Shown piece after piece: positions 9,160 through 18,600 of a stretch of 64,000 nt of DNA (its first letter is position 1; every line of letters starts with the position of its first letter). The position numbers and the translations under genes are program-made. This DNA comes from Chitinophaga sp. H8 (GTDB taxonomy: Bacteria; Bacteroidota; Bacteroidia; Chitinophagales; Chitinophagaceae), in assembly GCF_040567655.1 (NCBI RefSeq), contig NZ_JBEXAC010000001.1:496001-560000 (forward strand), in the 5' to 3' direction. The notes below the pieces were generated by a model. The model saw only the letters and a list, made by a program, of their open reading frames with translations, was not told where the DNA came from and searched no databases.

Positions 9160-10503
9160 ATGAAAGTTGGTTTTGTTGGATTTGGAGAGATCAATTCTCC
9201 TTCCGAATTAATTAATGAAAAGTGCCGGAAAGCACGTGAAGAGATTGAATCACTTGGATATACACTGGTCACTACCGGACCTGTAACGGATGATGCGGCA
9301 GGAAAAGATGTTGCCAGGGCTTTGTCGGATCTTGGAAAAGATGATTTTGAAGTGTTGATCATATGCCTTGCAGGATGGATTCCTTCACATGCGGTCATTG
9401 CAATAACCAGTAATTACGTTCAAAAGCCGATGCTGTTATGGGGGCTTGCTGGAGATATGGAGGATGGTCGTATCGTTACGGCTGCAGCACAGGCAGGTAC
9501 CACAGCATTAAGAAAAGTATTTTCCGACTTGGGTTACAGGTTCAGATATGTCTATAATATAATTGGAAAGCCATCCCCCCTTGTCAAAATAGCGAATTTC
9601 ATAAAAGCCGGGTTTGCAGAGAAATCCCTGACACAGGCAAAGGTAGGGATGATGGGTTTCAGGGATATGAAACTGTATAATACCTTATATGAAGGGATGT
9701 CCCTTAAACGGGACTATGGAATTGATGTTGAGTTTTTTGAAATGCTGGAGATGCAACAGGAAATGGAAGGTATAGACAAAAGTCAGATCGAACCGTTGAT
9801 ACGGAAAATAAGAGCTGAGTGGCATTTTGTCAAACCTGTGGATGACGGATTTCTGTCCAGGGGAATCAGCTACTATCTGGCAATACGCAAGATGGCAGCG
9901 ACTAACCGGCTGAATGCCATTTCTCTTAAAGATGTAGACGGAATGAAGAAACTGCTGAATTTTCCTCCGGCATTCATATTTATGCTTTTGGCAGATGAGG
10001 CTGGCTTTTGCACCATTCCTGAAAATGATGTTATGGGATCTGTTACGCAATTGATAGTAAAACAACTTACTGGCCAGTGTGGCGCATATTTTGAGTTCTA
10101 CGAATTTTTTGAGGAAAGTGTATTGATGGGAGTACCGGATTATGTTCCCGCAGAAGTGGTAGAAGGAAAGGTAAAAGTAACAAGTGCTGCTTTTGGAGGG
10201 ATTAGTGGAGGATTGCTGAATATTTCTGATGTTAAGCCGGGAAAAATGACATTACTCAGGTTGTCCAATACCGGGACTACTTATACCATGCATGTGGTAA
10301 CCGGAACAGCAAAACCCAGAAGGTGGGAGGAGGCGGGATGGCAACAACCTGCCCCGCAACTGCCAAGTTTTGAAATTACACTTGATAAACCTGTAGCGGA
10401 TTTTGCAGATAATATTTCAGGCCAGCATTATATTGCTGTTTATGGTGATCAAACCGATTTATTAAGAGATTTCTGTTATCTGAAAAACATAAATGTTGTT
10501 TAA
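9160..10503 (+). CDS. L-fucose/L-arabinose isomerase-like protein
   Basis: I use the ATG at 9160 (447 residues), because the 27-residue extension back to 9079 overlaps the transporter gene and has no family-like sequence. The protein belongs to the FucI/AraA fold: an N-terminal Rossmann-like half (VGFVGFGEINSP, FEVLIICLAGWIPSH, KPMLLWG) and a C-terminal half with likely metal ligands in PENDVMGS, EFYEFFEES and GQHYIAVYGD. These enzymes interconvert aldoses and ketoses with Mn2+ in the cytoplasm. At about 447 residues it is shorter than AraA (about 500) and FucI (about 590), which suggests a separate subfamily. Next to a PfkB kinase and a class I aldolase it should supply the ketose for phosphorylation. 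The substrate is unknown. Confidence 0.85.
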   Translation: MKVGFVGFGEINSPSELINEKCRKAREEIESLGYTLVTTGPVTDDAAGKDVARALSDLGKDDFEVLIICLAGWIPSHAVIAITSNYVQKPMLLWGLAGDMEDGRIVTAAAQAGTTALRKVFSDLGYRFRYVYNIIGKPSPLVKIANFIKAGFAEKSLTQAKVGMMGFRDMKLYNTLYEGMSLKRDYGIDVEFFEMLEMQQEMEGIDKSQIEPLIRKIRAEWHFVKPVDDGFLSRGISYYLAIRKMAATNRLNAISLKDVDGMKKLLNFPPAFIFMLLADEAGFCTIPENDVMGSVTQLIVKQLTGQCGAYFEFYEFFEESVLMGVPDYVPAEVVEGKVKVTSAAFGGISGGLLNISDVKPGKMTLLRLSNTGTTYTMHVVTGTAKPRRWEEAGWQQPAPQLPSFEITLDKPVADFADNISGQHYIAVYGDQTDLLRDFCYLKNINVV

Positions 10504-10512
10504 AACGCTTTC

Positions 10513-11679
10513 ATGAGAAAATATGATGCAGTAATAGCAGGATATATTTGTGTAGACCTTATTCCAACATTCAAAAGTAATATTCAGGTTAGTGAAGTAT
10601 CTGATTTGTTGAGGCCGGGTAAACTGGTTGAAATTGCAGGCATGGAATCAACATTGGGAGGAGTGGTGGCAAATACCGGAATGGCGATGAAGAAATTTTC
10701 TAAACAGGTTTATTTAAATGGCCTGATTGGTTCAGATTTTATAGGGGTAATTGCCAGAGCGGCTTTGGATAAGTATGAGCTGTCTGAAGGAATACGTACG
10801 GTAAATGGAGTAGGAACAGCTTTTGGTCTGGTGATAGCTCCTCCCGGTGTTGACCGGATGTTTCTGGAAGCCCCAGGTTGCAGCGAATTATTTGATGTAG
10901 AGCATATTAATTATGAGGCAGTGGCCGATAGCAGGCTGTTCCATTTTGGTTACCCTCCCTTGTTACATAAATTTTACCGCCAGAAAGGAAAGCAGTTGAT
11001 TGCCCTTTTTAAAAAGATAAATGATCTTGGGGTAGTTACTTCCCTGGATTTTAGTTTGCCGGATGCTGATAGTGAATCAGGGAGAGTGAACTGGCTGGAA
11101 ATCCTTAAAAAGACATTACCCTACACGGATATTTTTGCGCCAAGCCTGGAAGAAGCCTTAAAAATGATTTTTCCTTATGAGTATACAATTATAGAGGCTG
11201 AAGATGGCGATTTCGTAGATAAAGTGCCACTGGATTTGATTAAGGAATTGGGCGAAACATTGGTTGCCTATGGCGCCAATATTGTATTAATTAAAGCAGC
11301 TCACAGAGGAGTGTTTTTGTGGACCGGCGATGTTGCTTCAGTTAATAAGAAAAACACATTACATCTTTCTCCGGCAGAATGGAATAACAGACAACTTTGG
11401 TGCAATGCATATCCCGTGGCAGAAGAGAAAGTAAAAAGCACATCAGGTGCGGGAGATACAGCTGTAGCGGCATTTTTGACTGCCATTTTAAATGGTGAAT
11501 CTCCCGGTGCTGCGATGAAGTATGCAGCTGTTGCAGGCCGGAACAATCTTTATTGCAATGACGTGTATAGAGAAATGGCGGATTGGGCTGCGATGACAAA
11601 AGAACTGAAGCGGGTAGCTAATGATGTAAGAAATGTAACCGATCTGATTATAAGCGCAGCAAGCAACAGTAATTGCTGA
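10513..11679 (+). CDS. PfkB/ribokinase-family carbohydrate kinase
   Basis: The 388-residue protein shows the PfkB pattern. An N-terminal glycine-rich sugar-binding segment (STLGGVVANTGMAMKKF) is followed by GLIGSDFIG, a central LDFSLPD, and the C-terminal signature TSGAGDTAVAAF, whose Asp315 would be the catalytic base. It transfers phosphate from ATP to a sugar hydroxyl in the cytoplasm. It is longer than typical ribokinases (about 310) because of insertions around residues 215-245 and 280-300. The start is 9 bp after the isomerase stop, which implies translational coupling. Isomerase, then kinase, then aldolase (14597) forms a canonical order for cleaving a sugar into C3 or C2 fragments. 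Which sugar cannot be told. Confidence 0.92.
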   Translation: MRKYDAVIAGYICVDLIPTFKSNIQVSEVSDLLRPGKLVEIAGMESTLGGVVANTGMAMKKFSKQVYLNGLIGSDFIGVIARAALDKYELSEGIRTVNGVGTAFGLVIAPPGVDRMFLEAPGCSELFDVEHINYEAVADSRLFHFGYPPLLHKFYRQKGKQLIALFKKINDLGVVTSLDFSLPDADSESGRVNWLEILKKTLPYTDIFAPSLEEALKMIFPYEYTIIEAEDGDFVDKVPLDLIKELGETLVAYGANIVLIKAAHRGVFLWTGDVASVNKKNTLHLSPAEWNNRQLWCNAYPVAEEKVKSTSGAGDTAVAAFLTAILNGESPGAAMKYAAVAGRNNLYCNDVYREMADWAAMTKELKRVANDVRNVTDLIISAASNSNC

Positions 11680-11701
11680 CGATAAAAACAGCTTAAAATT
11701 T

Positions 11702-13090
11702 ATGAACAACTCCTTAACCGTTGATAAAGCATGGTGGCGGAATGCTGCTGAAGGAATCCCCCGTTTAATCACAGAAACACCTGGTCCACGTTCGCAACAG
11801 ATGCATGCCAATACTGCCAGATATATGAAGGGCTTGAGTTCTCAGGTGAAGTTATTTCCCGTTTGTTTTGAAGAAGGATCCGGGATTACTTTAACGGATG
11901 TAGATGGGAATAAATACCTGGATTTTTCCTCCGGTATTTATGTTACCTCATTGGGGCACTGCCATCCAAAGATTTCTGAAGCGGTAGCATATTGGGCAAA
12001 GAAGCTGATGAACGCGCATGATTTTACCACACCGGTGAAAGAAAAGCTGATGGAAAAGATGGCGGAAATACTTCCCGGAAAATTAAATGCAGTGCAGTTG
12101 TATTCTGATGGTACCACAGCAGTGGAAGCTGCCATACGGGCTGCACGGGCTATCAGCAATAAACATGAATTTATTTCTGCTTATCGCGACTTTCATGGCA
12201 AAAGTATGAGTGCGGTAAGTTGTGCGCAAATGTACAGAAGTGAAACCTTTAGTTATGGCCCTACCAGAGCTGCGGGTTTTTATATGGTGCCGAGACCGGA
12301 TCCTTACCGTCCTTTATGGGAAAAGAATGATGGCTCGATTGACACAGATACTTACATAAAGTTTTACGAAAACTTTATTAAAGAAGGAACAGTTGGGAAT
12401 GTGGCGGCCTTTGTACTGGAGCCCGCTCAGGGCTGGGCGGGTAGTATCTTTCCTCCAGATGATTTTTTTCCTAAATTGAAAGCTCTTTGTGAAAAGCATA
12501 ATATATTGTTGTACGATGATGAAGTACTGGCAGGTATGGGAAGAACCGGCGAGTGGTTAACACTGAACCACTGGGGGGTAGTACCGGATATTGTGACTTT
12601 CGGTAAATCATTCGGTAATGGATTTCCTGTAACTGCAATGGTAGTAAGCGAAGAGAATGGGGAAGCCCTTGAGAAAATCTCTGCTTCTTCCAGCTATGGT
12701 GGAAACCCAATGGCATGTGCTGCGGCCCTGGCTTCGATAGAAGTTATTGAAGAGGAACAGCTCCTGGAGAATGTGAGAGCGGTGGGTAGTTATTTTATGA
12801 GAAGGATGCAACAGATGAAGCAGGATCATCCTATTATCGGAGATGTCAAAGGGAAGGGCTTTCTGCTGGGTATTGAGCTGGTAAAGGATAAAAAAACAAA
12901 AGAACCATTTCCGGAAGCAGGTGTAGCTGTATATCAAAAGGCATTTAAAAAAGGGCTGGCCTGGATACCTGCGGGGCATATCCTCCGTATGTCGCCTCCG
13001 CTGATTATGGACGAAAAATATGCGGCGCTTGGAATGGATATTATTGAAGATGCGATTACAGCAACAGAAAAACAATTTGGATACCGGTAG
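11702..13090 (+). CDS. class III PLP-dependent aminotransferase
   Basis: The 462-residue protein has the features of class III (omega) aminotransferases: GNKYLDFSSGIYVTSLGHCHP near the N-terminus, LYSDGTTAVEAAIRAAR around the phosphate-binding loop, YDDEVLAGMGRTG with the Asp that contacts the PLP ring, and FGKSFGNGFPV with the Schiff-base Lys302. Members move amino groups to or from aldehydes or ketones, often at a terminal carbon. It sits between a sugar kinase and a ceramidase-fold hydrolase in one tight operon (22 bp gap upstream), so a role in removing nitrogen from an amino sugar or amino-polyol is a reasonable inference. Biosynthesis of an amino compound is the alternative. Usual family sequence at the lysine is KxxGGG; here it is KSFGNG. 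Confidence 0.9.
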   Translation: MNNSLTVDKAWWRNAAEGIPRLITETPGPRSQQMHANTARYMKGLSSQVKLFPVCFEEGSGITLTDVDGNKYLDFSSGIYVTSLGHCHPKISEAVAYWAKKLMNAHDFTTPVKEKLMEKMAEILPGKLNAVQLYSDGTTAVEAAIRAARAISNKHEFISAYRDFHGKSMSAVSCAQMYRSETFSYGPTRAAGFYMVPRPDPYRPLWEKNDGSIDTDTYIKFYENFIKEGTVGNVAAFVLEPAQGWAGSIFPPDDFFPKLKALCEKHNILLYDDEVLAGMGRTGEWLTLNHWGVVPDIVTFGKSFGNGFPVTAMVVSEENGEALEKISASSSYGGNPMACAAALASIEVIEEEQLLENVRAVGSYFMRRMQQMKQDHPIIGDVKGKGFLLGIELVKDKKTKEPFPEAGVAVYQKAFKKGLAWIPAGHILRMSPPLIMDEKYAALGMDIIEDAITATEKQFGYR

Positions 13091-13135
13091 CCAGCTGCCG
13101 TGCGGACAAAATTCTCAAAGGAAAAGTTTACAGAC

Positions 13136-14581
13136 ATGAGCTTAAAAGAACAACTGACGGATGGTACATTATGTATCGGATGGGCAACGGAAAATGTAAC
13201 ACCGGTAGGCCCGGTGTCGCTATACGGACAATATTACGAACGTATCTCTGAGTATGTGCAAAGCGATCTTACAGTGACTGTATGCGCTATGGAACAAATA
13301 AAGCCGGACGGTTTCGTGGAACAGGCCGTTATGGTTTCAATGGACGTGATTTATGCTTTAAAGGAAATGCAGGATGCCGTGCGTAGCCGGATAAAGGAGG
13401 AAGTGCCGGGATTAAACCCTGATAAGATTGTGCTCAATGCAACCCATACTCATTCCGCTCCATATCCGGAAGTTAAAAATGCATTTGGTGAATTATTGCT
13501 GAATGGCATTTGCAGGGCCATACGAACTGCCTGGGATGCAAGAATGCCCGGAGCTGTCAGTACAGGGTTTGATTACGCAGTTATCGGACATAACCGGAGG
13601 GTGATGTATGCAGATGGTAGCACCGAAATGTATGGGGATACCAACAGGGAAGACTTTCTGATGATTGAAGGGCCTGCTGATCCCGGAATTGATTTACTTT
13701 TTACCTGGAGCCTGGATAAAAGATTGACAGGGATATGGGTGAATGTTTCCTGTCCGGCACAGGTAACTGAATCCAGGTATTATGTATCCTCCGATTTCTG
13801 GAGTGAGGTACGAAAGAAAACAGAAGAAAGGTTCGGAAAGGATGTTTTTATACTTCCGCAATGTGGGGCAGCCGGAGATATTGCTCCGCGGGATTTGACA
13901 ACAAGATACAGGGCTGGTGAACCTGATATGTGGGATGTGCTGGGAATTGTTGAAATAGGGAGGCGCATAGATCTGGTAATAGCCAATGTATATCCATCTG
14001 CACGTGAAAAAATAACCGCCAATGCTGTCTTTATTCATAAGATAAAGCATATTCAAATACCGTCACGTGTTATTTCTGGGGAGGAATATCGCAGGTCGGT
14101 AGCAATAGTAAATAGCATAAAAGCCAATGAGCCGGGAGATCCTGCTTCGGACCAGACAGCATGGAACCGTTTTTTGAAAGAAGTGAAGGACAACGAGAAA
14201 GTATATCCTTATGGGCCATGGGATAATAAAAAGTCAGACTATGGATGGCTAAGACCTATGGAGATAGTGGTAGCGCAATATGAGGATAAACAGCGGCCCC
14301 TAAATTATGAATATGAATTGCATGTGATCCGTATCAATGATATTGCTATCGCCAGCAATCCATTTGAGTTGTTTGTAGATTACGGTTTTGCCATCACGGC
14401 AAGAAGCAGGGCCAGCCAGGTGTTTATTGTTCAGTTTGCCGGAGATTCAGGAGGGTATTTGCCTACCCAAAGAGCACTGGACGGCGGAGGTTACAGTGCT
14501 ATGGCAAATAATGTAGGGCCGGTTGGCGGCAAGGTACTGGTGGAGGAAACAGTTTCACTAATGAATGAAATGTGGCTTTAA
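13136..14581 (+). CDS. neutral-ceramidase-fold hydrolase, cytosolic
   Basis: I take the ATG at 13136 (481 residues); a GTG at 13100 would add 12 residues. The sequence matches the N-terminal domain of neutral/alkaline ceramidases. NATHTHSAPYPE gives likely zinc ligands His104 and His106, HNRR follows, then SCPAQVTESRYYVSSDFW, CGAAGDIAPRD, a late Glu in ASNPFELF, and YLPTQRALDGGGY. Family enzymes cleave amide bonds with a zinc-activated water. There is no signal peptide and no C-terminal ceramidase domain, so secreted ceramide cleavage is unlikely. Its place in a sugar operon next to an aminotransferase suggests a cytosolic amidase acting on an N-acylated small molecule, but no substrate is shown. 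Confidence 0.8.
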   Translation: MSLKEQLTDGTLCIGWATENVTPVGPVSLYGQYYERISEYVQSDLTVTVCAMEQIKPDGFVEQAVMVSMDVIYALKEMQDAVRSRIKEEVPGLNPDKIVLNATHTHSAPYPEVKNAFGELLLNGICRAIRTAWDARMPGAVSTGFDYAVIGHNRRVMYADGSTEMYGDTNREDFLMIEGPADPGIDLLFTWSLDKRLTGIWVNVSCPAQVTESRYYVSSDFWSEVRKKTEERFGKDVFILPQCGAAGDIAPRDLTTRYRAGEPDMWDVLGIVEIGRRIDLVIANVYPSAREKITANAVFIHKIKHIQIPSRVISGEEYRRSVAIVNSIKANEPGDPASDQTAWNRFLKEVKDNEKVYPYGPWDNKKSDYGWLRPMEIVVAQYEDKQRPLNYEYELHVIRINDIAIASNPFELFVDYGFAITARSRASQVFIVQFAGDSGGYLPTQRALDGGGYSAMANNVGPVGGKVLVEETVSLMNEMWL

Positions 14582-14596
14582 ATATAATTATCAGGT

Positions 14597-15391
14597 ATGA
14601 AGGCATACAGACTTAACAGGTTATTTAATCCTGCTTCCGGAAAATGTTTTAATGTGGCTATTGATCACGGATTTTTCAATGAATACACTTTTCTGGAGGG
14701 AATAGAAGACATCAAAGCGGCTGTAGAGCTGGTTGCGGGTGCGGGGCCTGATGCCGTACAATTAACGGTTGGACAGGCAAAGTATTTACAGGCAATACCA
14801 GGAAAGCAAAGGCCTGCATTGGTATTAAGGACTGATGTGGCGAATGTGTATGGAAGCGCGTTATCAGCCGCTTCCTTCAGCAAAGTAATTGATCAGGCTG
14901 CATTGCAGGCAGTCCGGCTGGATGCTGCATGTATGTGTATCAATTTGTTTGTCATTCCTGGTGCGCCCGAGGTTACCGGCCAATGCATCGACAATATTAT
15001 CAGGCTTAAACTGGAGGCAGATTATTATCAGATGCCGTTGATGATTGAACCGTTGGTATTCCGGCCCAACACTGAGAAGGGGGGATATATGGTAGATGGG
15101 GATATCAAAAAAATTATGCCATTGGTACGCCAGGCTGTTGAATTGGGGGCAGACATTATTAAGGCTGATCCCTGCACTGATTTATCTGCATATCACAAGG
15201 TGATAGCGGTGGCAGGAAATATACCGGTATTGGTACGTGGGGGTGGAAAAACAACGGATGAAGAGATCAAGGAAAGAACCGTTGAACTTATGCAACAAGG
15301 GGCCGCTGGAATAGTATATGGAAGGAATATCATACAGCATGCAAGCCCACGCCGGATCACGGAAGCGCTAATGCAGATAGTGCATGGATAA
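14597..15391 (+). CDS. DhnA/LsrF-type class I aldolase
   Basis: The 264-residue TIM barrel matches the DeoC/FbaB/LsrF aldolase group. It has FNVAIDHGFF near the N-terminus (Asp23), GADIIKADPCTD with the probable Schiff-base Lys189, and the phosphate-binding strand ends PVLVRGGGK and GAAGIVYGRNI. These enzymes cleave or form carbon-carbon bonds in phosphorylated ketoses without a metal. The length fits archaeal-type class I fructose-bisphosphate aldolase (about 260-300). It is the last gene of the operon, 15 bp after the ceramidase-fold gene, and is expected to split the phosphorylated ketose made by the isomerase and kinase. The product pair (for example DHAP plus an aldehyde) is inferred. 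Confidence 0.9.
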   Translation: MKAYRLNRLFNPASGKCFNVAIDHGFFNEYTFLEGIEDIKAAVELVAGAGPDAVQLTVGQAKYLQAIPGKQRPALVLRTDVANVYGSALSAASFSKVIDQAALQAVRLDAACMCINLFVIPGAPEVTGQCIDNIIRLKLEADYYQMPLMIEPLVFRPNTEKGGYMVDGDIKKIMPLVRQAVELGADIIKADPCTDLSAYHKVIAVAGNIPVLVRGGGKTTDEEIKERTVELMQQGAAGIVYGRNIIQHASPRRITEALMQIVHG

Positions 15392-15697
15392 GATACCATA
15401 AAGAAGTAATCATCTCCGGGACAGGAAATATGCAAATAGCGTGTCATAAAATGTATTTTAAGTCGTTTTTTTTGGGAATGTTTTAATGCAACTTTACATA
15501 AACAGCATGCAGGTAAGTTGAATAGTAGGGCACTCCGTCTGCTTCAACTGCCATTTAAAATCATAGGCCAACGAGTCCGGCTTTATATACTGTATGCTAC
15601 AACTGAAATCTCTTTTTAAAACTAGTATTCCACGGGCGCTGAATAATATTCCACAGATTATGAGGCCTCTTTTATTAATTTATTAACACCTATTCTT
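15392..15697. other. 306-bp intergenic gap before the second PUL
   Basis: No gene, tRNA or strong hairpin is seen between the aldolase stop and SusC. The stretch is AT-rich, with a T8 run near 15465-15472. No canonical TTTG/TAnnTTTG promoter pair and no terminator was found, so it is unclear whether the aldolase operon reads into the PUL. It probably holds the SusC promoter. Confidence 0.5.
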
Positions 15698-18600
15698 ATG
15701 CTTGTTCGATTGTCGTCATGTTTTTTGCTGCGTGCAAAAATATTGATAGTTGCTTTACTTATGCTTCATGCACAGTTTTCGTTTTCTCAGCAGAAGAAAA
15801 CAGTAAACGGAGTAGTTGTAGCGGAAGATAATACTCCTTTGGAAGGAGTATCGGTCAGTGTGAAAAACGGGTCAAAGGGAACAGTTACCAGTAAGGAGGG
15901 GAAATTTGCCATAGTGGCTGGCACAGGTGATGTGCTTGTTTTTTCCTCCGTTAATTATGGGACGCAGGAAATAACGGTGGCCAATGAGGCAATGATAGGT
16001 GTTATAAAGCTGATTCCTAAAAATGTAGTGTTGAGCGACATTGTGGTGGTAGGGTACGGTACACAAAAGAAGGTAAACTTGACGGGGGCAGTGGCTACTG
16101 TTAACTCAAAAGTTTTGGAGAATCGCCCGGTTACAAACATCGGAGAGGCATTGCAGGGAATGGTATCTAATCTGAATATTACTCCTGGAAGTGGAGCCCC
16201 CGGTAAGGGAGCTACTTTTAATGTACGCGGGTTTACTTCGATTAACGGAGGTGGACCACTTGTATTGGTAAACGGCATACCGATGGACATTAACCTGATC
16301 AACCCGGCTGATATTGAAAATGTAACAGTGCTTAAAGATGCGGCAGCAGCTGCTATCTACGGAGCCCGTGCTGCGTATGGGGTTGTACTGGTTACAACAA
16401 AAAGCGGATCGAAGGAGCAGAAACCAAAAGTATCTTTCTCTGCTAACTATGCTGTAAATACACCTGTAGTGAAGCTGGAAATGATGGACGCAATGGAGCG
16501 TATGCGATACATGAATACGGGAAACATAAATTCCAGCGGTCAGGTTTGGGGAGAGTTTGACAAGTATGGGGAAGCGGCTATTACTGCACATTACCTGGAC
16601 CCGTCCCAGCCGGAATTATTTACACATCCCAATAATCCGAGTGTATGGACCCCTTCGGCCAACACAGATTGGGCAAGAGAACTACTGCGGGATAACTTCC
16701 CGATGCAGCAATATACTGCAAGTATTTCCGGAGGAACTGATAAGGTTAATTACTATACGTCTCTTTCCTATTTTAATCAAAAGGGGATCGCTAAACATTT
16801 TAATGAAAACTTTGACAGGTATAATGTTATGAGTAACATTAACTATAAAGTAGCGAAATGGATTACTGTTGGCTCAAAGTTATCGGTGAACATTACCAGT
16901 AAAAAATACCCCCCGAATAACGCTATCAATCAATTCCCGGAGGATTATACCGGTTTTATGATCTATGCGATACCCAGTGTCCCCATTTATACCCCTGATG
17001 GAAACTGGTACCAGTACGGTTCAATACCTAATATGGTGCAAATGCGTAAGGAGGGTGGGTACAGGACCCGGGATGTTAATAATATATGGCTTACAGGAAA
17101 TGTGAGAATGACACCGGTCGATAAGGTAAGCATAAATATGGACTACTCCTATAGCACCAATACAAGAAAAGAGCTGGATTATATGAGACAGCTGCCCAAA
17201 TATGATAAGGGAGGACTGGCAGGTTATTACCCTTTTTCAAATCCAAGTGCTGTGCTTCGGACTAATACCGATGATAAAAACATTGTGTTTAACGCATATG
17301 CGGATTATGAAAACAACTTTGCCTCCAAACATTATTTTAAAGCAATGGCCGGTGTGAATCATGAACAGTCTGTTACCAATATCGCCAATGCCAGCCGTAA
17401 AAACCTGATAATAGGAAGCATTCCTTATATGAGCCTGGCTACGGGGGATATGGAAGTGAGGGACGGTATTTCCGAGGCCTCCATATTAGGCGTATTTGGT
17501 AGAATTAACTACAGTTATGATGACAGGTATCTGCTTGAGATTAATGGCAGGTATGATGGTACTTCCCGGTTTCCGAAAAACAGGCGGTTCGCGATTTTCC
17601 CTTCTTTCTCCCTTGGATGGCGTATTGACAGGGAACGTTTCTTTGGCGGATTGAGCAATGTAGTGGATATGCTTAAAATAAGGGGGTCCTATGGAAGCTT
17701 GGGTAATCAGAATGTACAGGGGGATTATCCGTATATCGCTACTTATGGATCAGGTCAGGCCAACTACCTTTTGAATGGAGAAAGACAGATGACGGTTACA
17801 CCTCCGGGGCTGGTGAGTGCTACCCTTACCTGGGAGAAAGTGACGCAAAAGAACATAGGGCTTGATTTTGCAATGTTCGATAATAAGTTTACGGGTAGTG
17901 CGGACATTTATCGCAGGGATACAAAGGATATGCTTACAAAATCCAAAACATTACCTGCTGTACTGGCAGTGGATGAGCCGAGGGAAAATGCCGCCGACTT
18001 GAAAACCACTGGCTTCGATATAACGCTGGGATGGAAAGACAAGATCAATGACTTTTCATACGGGATTACACTCCTTTTGTCCGACTATACTTCCCAGATT
18101 ACGAGGTTTGATAATCCCCGTGGCCTGATTGCAGATTATTATGTAGGAAAGAACTTAGGTGAAATATGGGGTTTTGAAACCGGTGGGATTTTTCAAACTG
18201 ATGAAGCAGCTGCCGCATTGGATCAGACGCAGATCAGCGGACGCAAGCGTGCAGCTGGTGATCTGTGGTTCAAAGACCTGAATGACGATGGGAAAATTAC
18301 CAGGGGGGATAATACCTTAAGCAATCCGGGAGATCAGAAAGTGATTGGTAATAATACTCCTCGTTATAGCTATGGAGTAAGAACGGAATTTGCATGGAAG
18401 GGCTTCGATCTGGAAATATTTCTGCAAGGTGTAGCCAAAAGACAGGTGGTGCTGGATAACACTTTTTATCTGAATGCCTGGAATAATCCTCATTGGAGTC
18501 CATTATTTAAAGACGGGCTGGATTATTGGTCGCCCGAAAACAGAGAGGCACTATATCCACGCCCCTGGGTAGGACAGGCGCCTGATGTTACTGCACCACA

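Noticed and set aside
13136-14581. True secreted ceramidase
   Set aside because: No signal peptide and no C-terminal ceramidase domain; the operon context is sugar metabolism.
7668-15391. Assignment as an L-rhamnose, L-fucose or inositol operon
   Set aside because: The kinase is PfkB type rather than FGGY, the aldolase is class I, and no Iol dehydrogenase or dehydratase is present.
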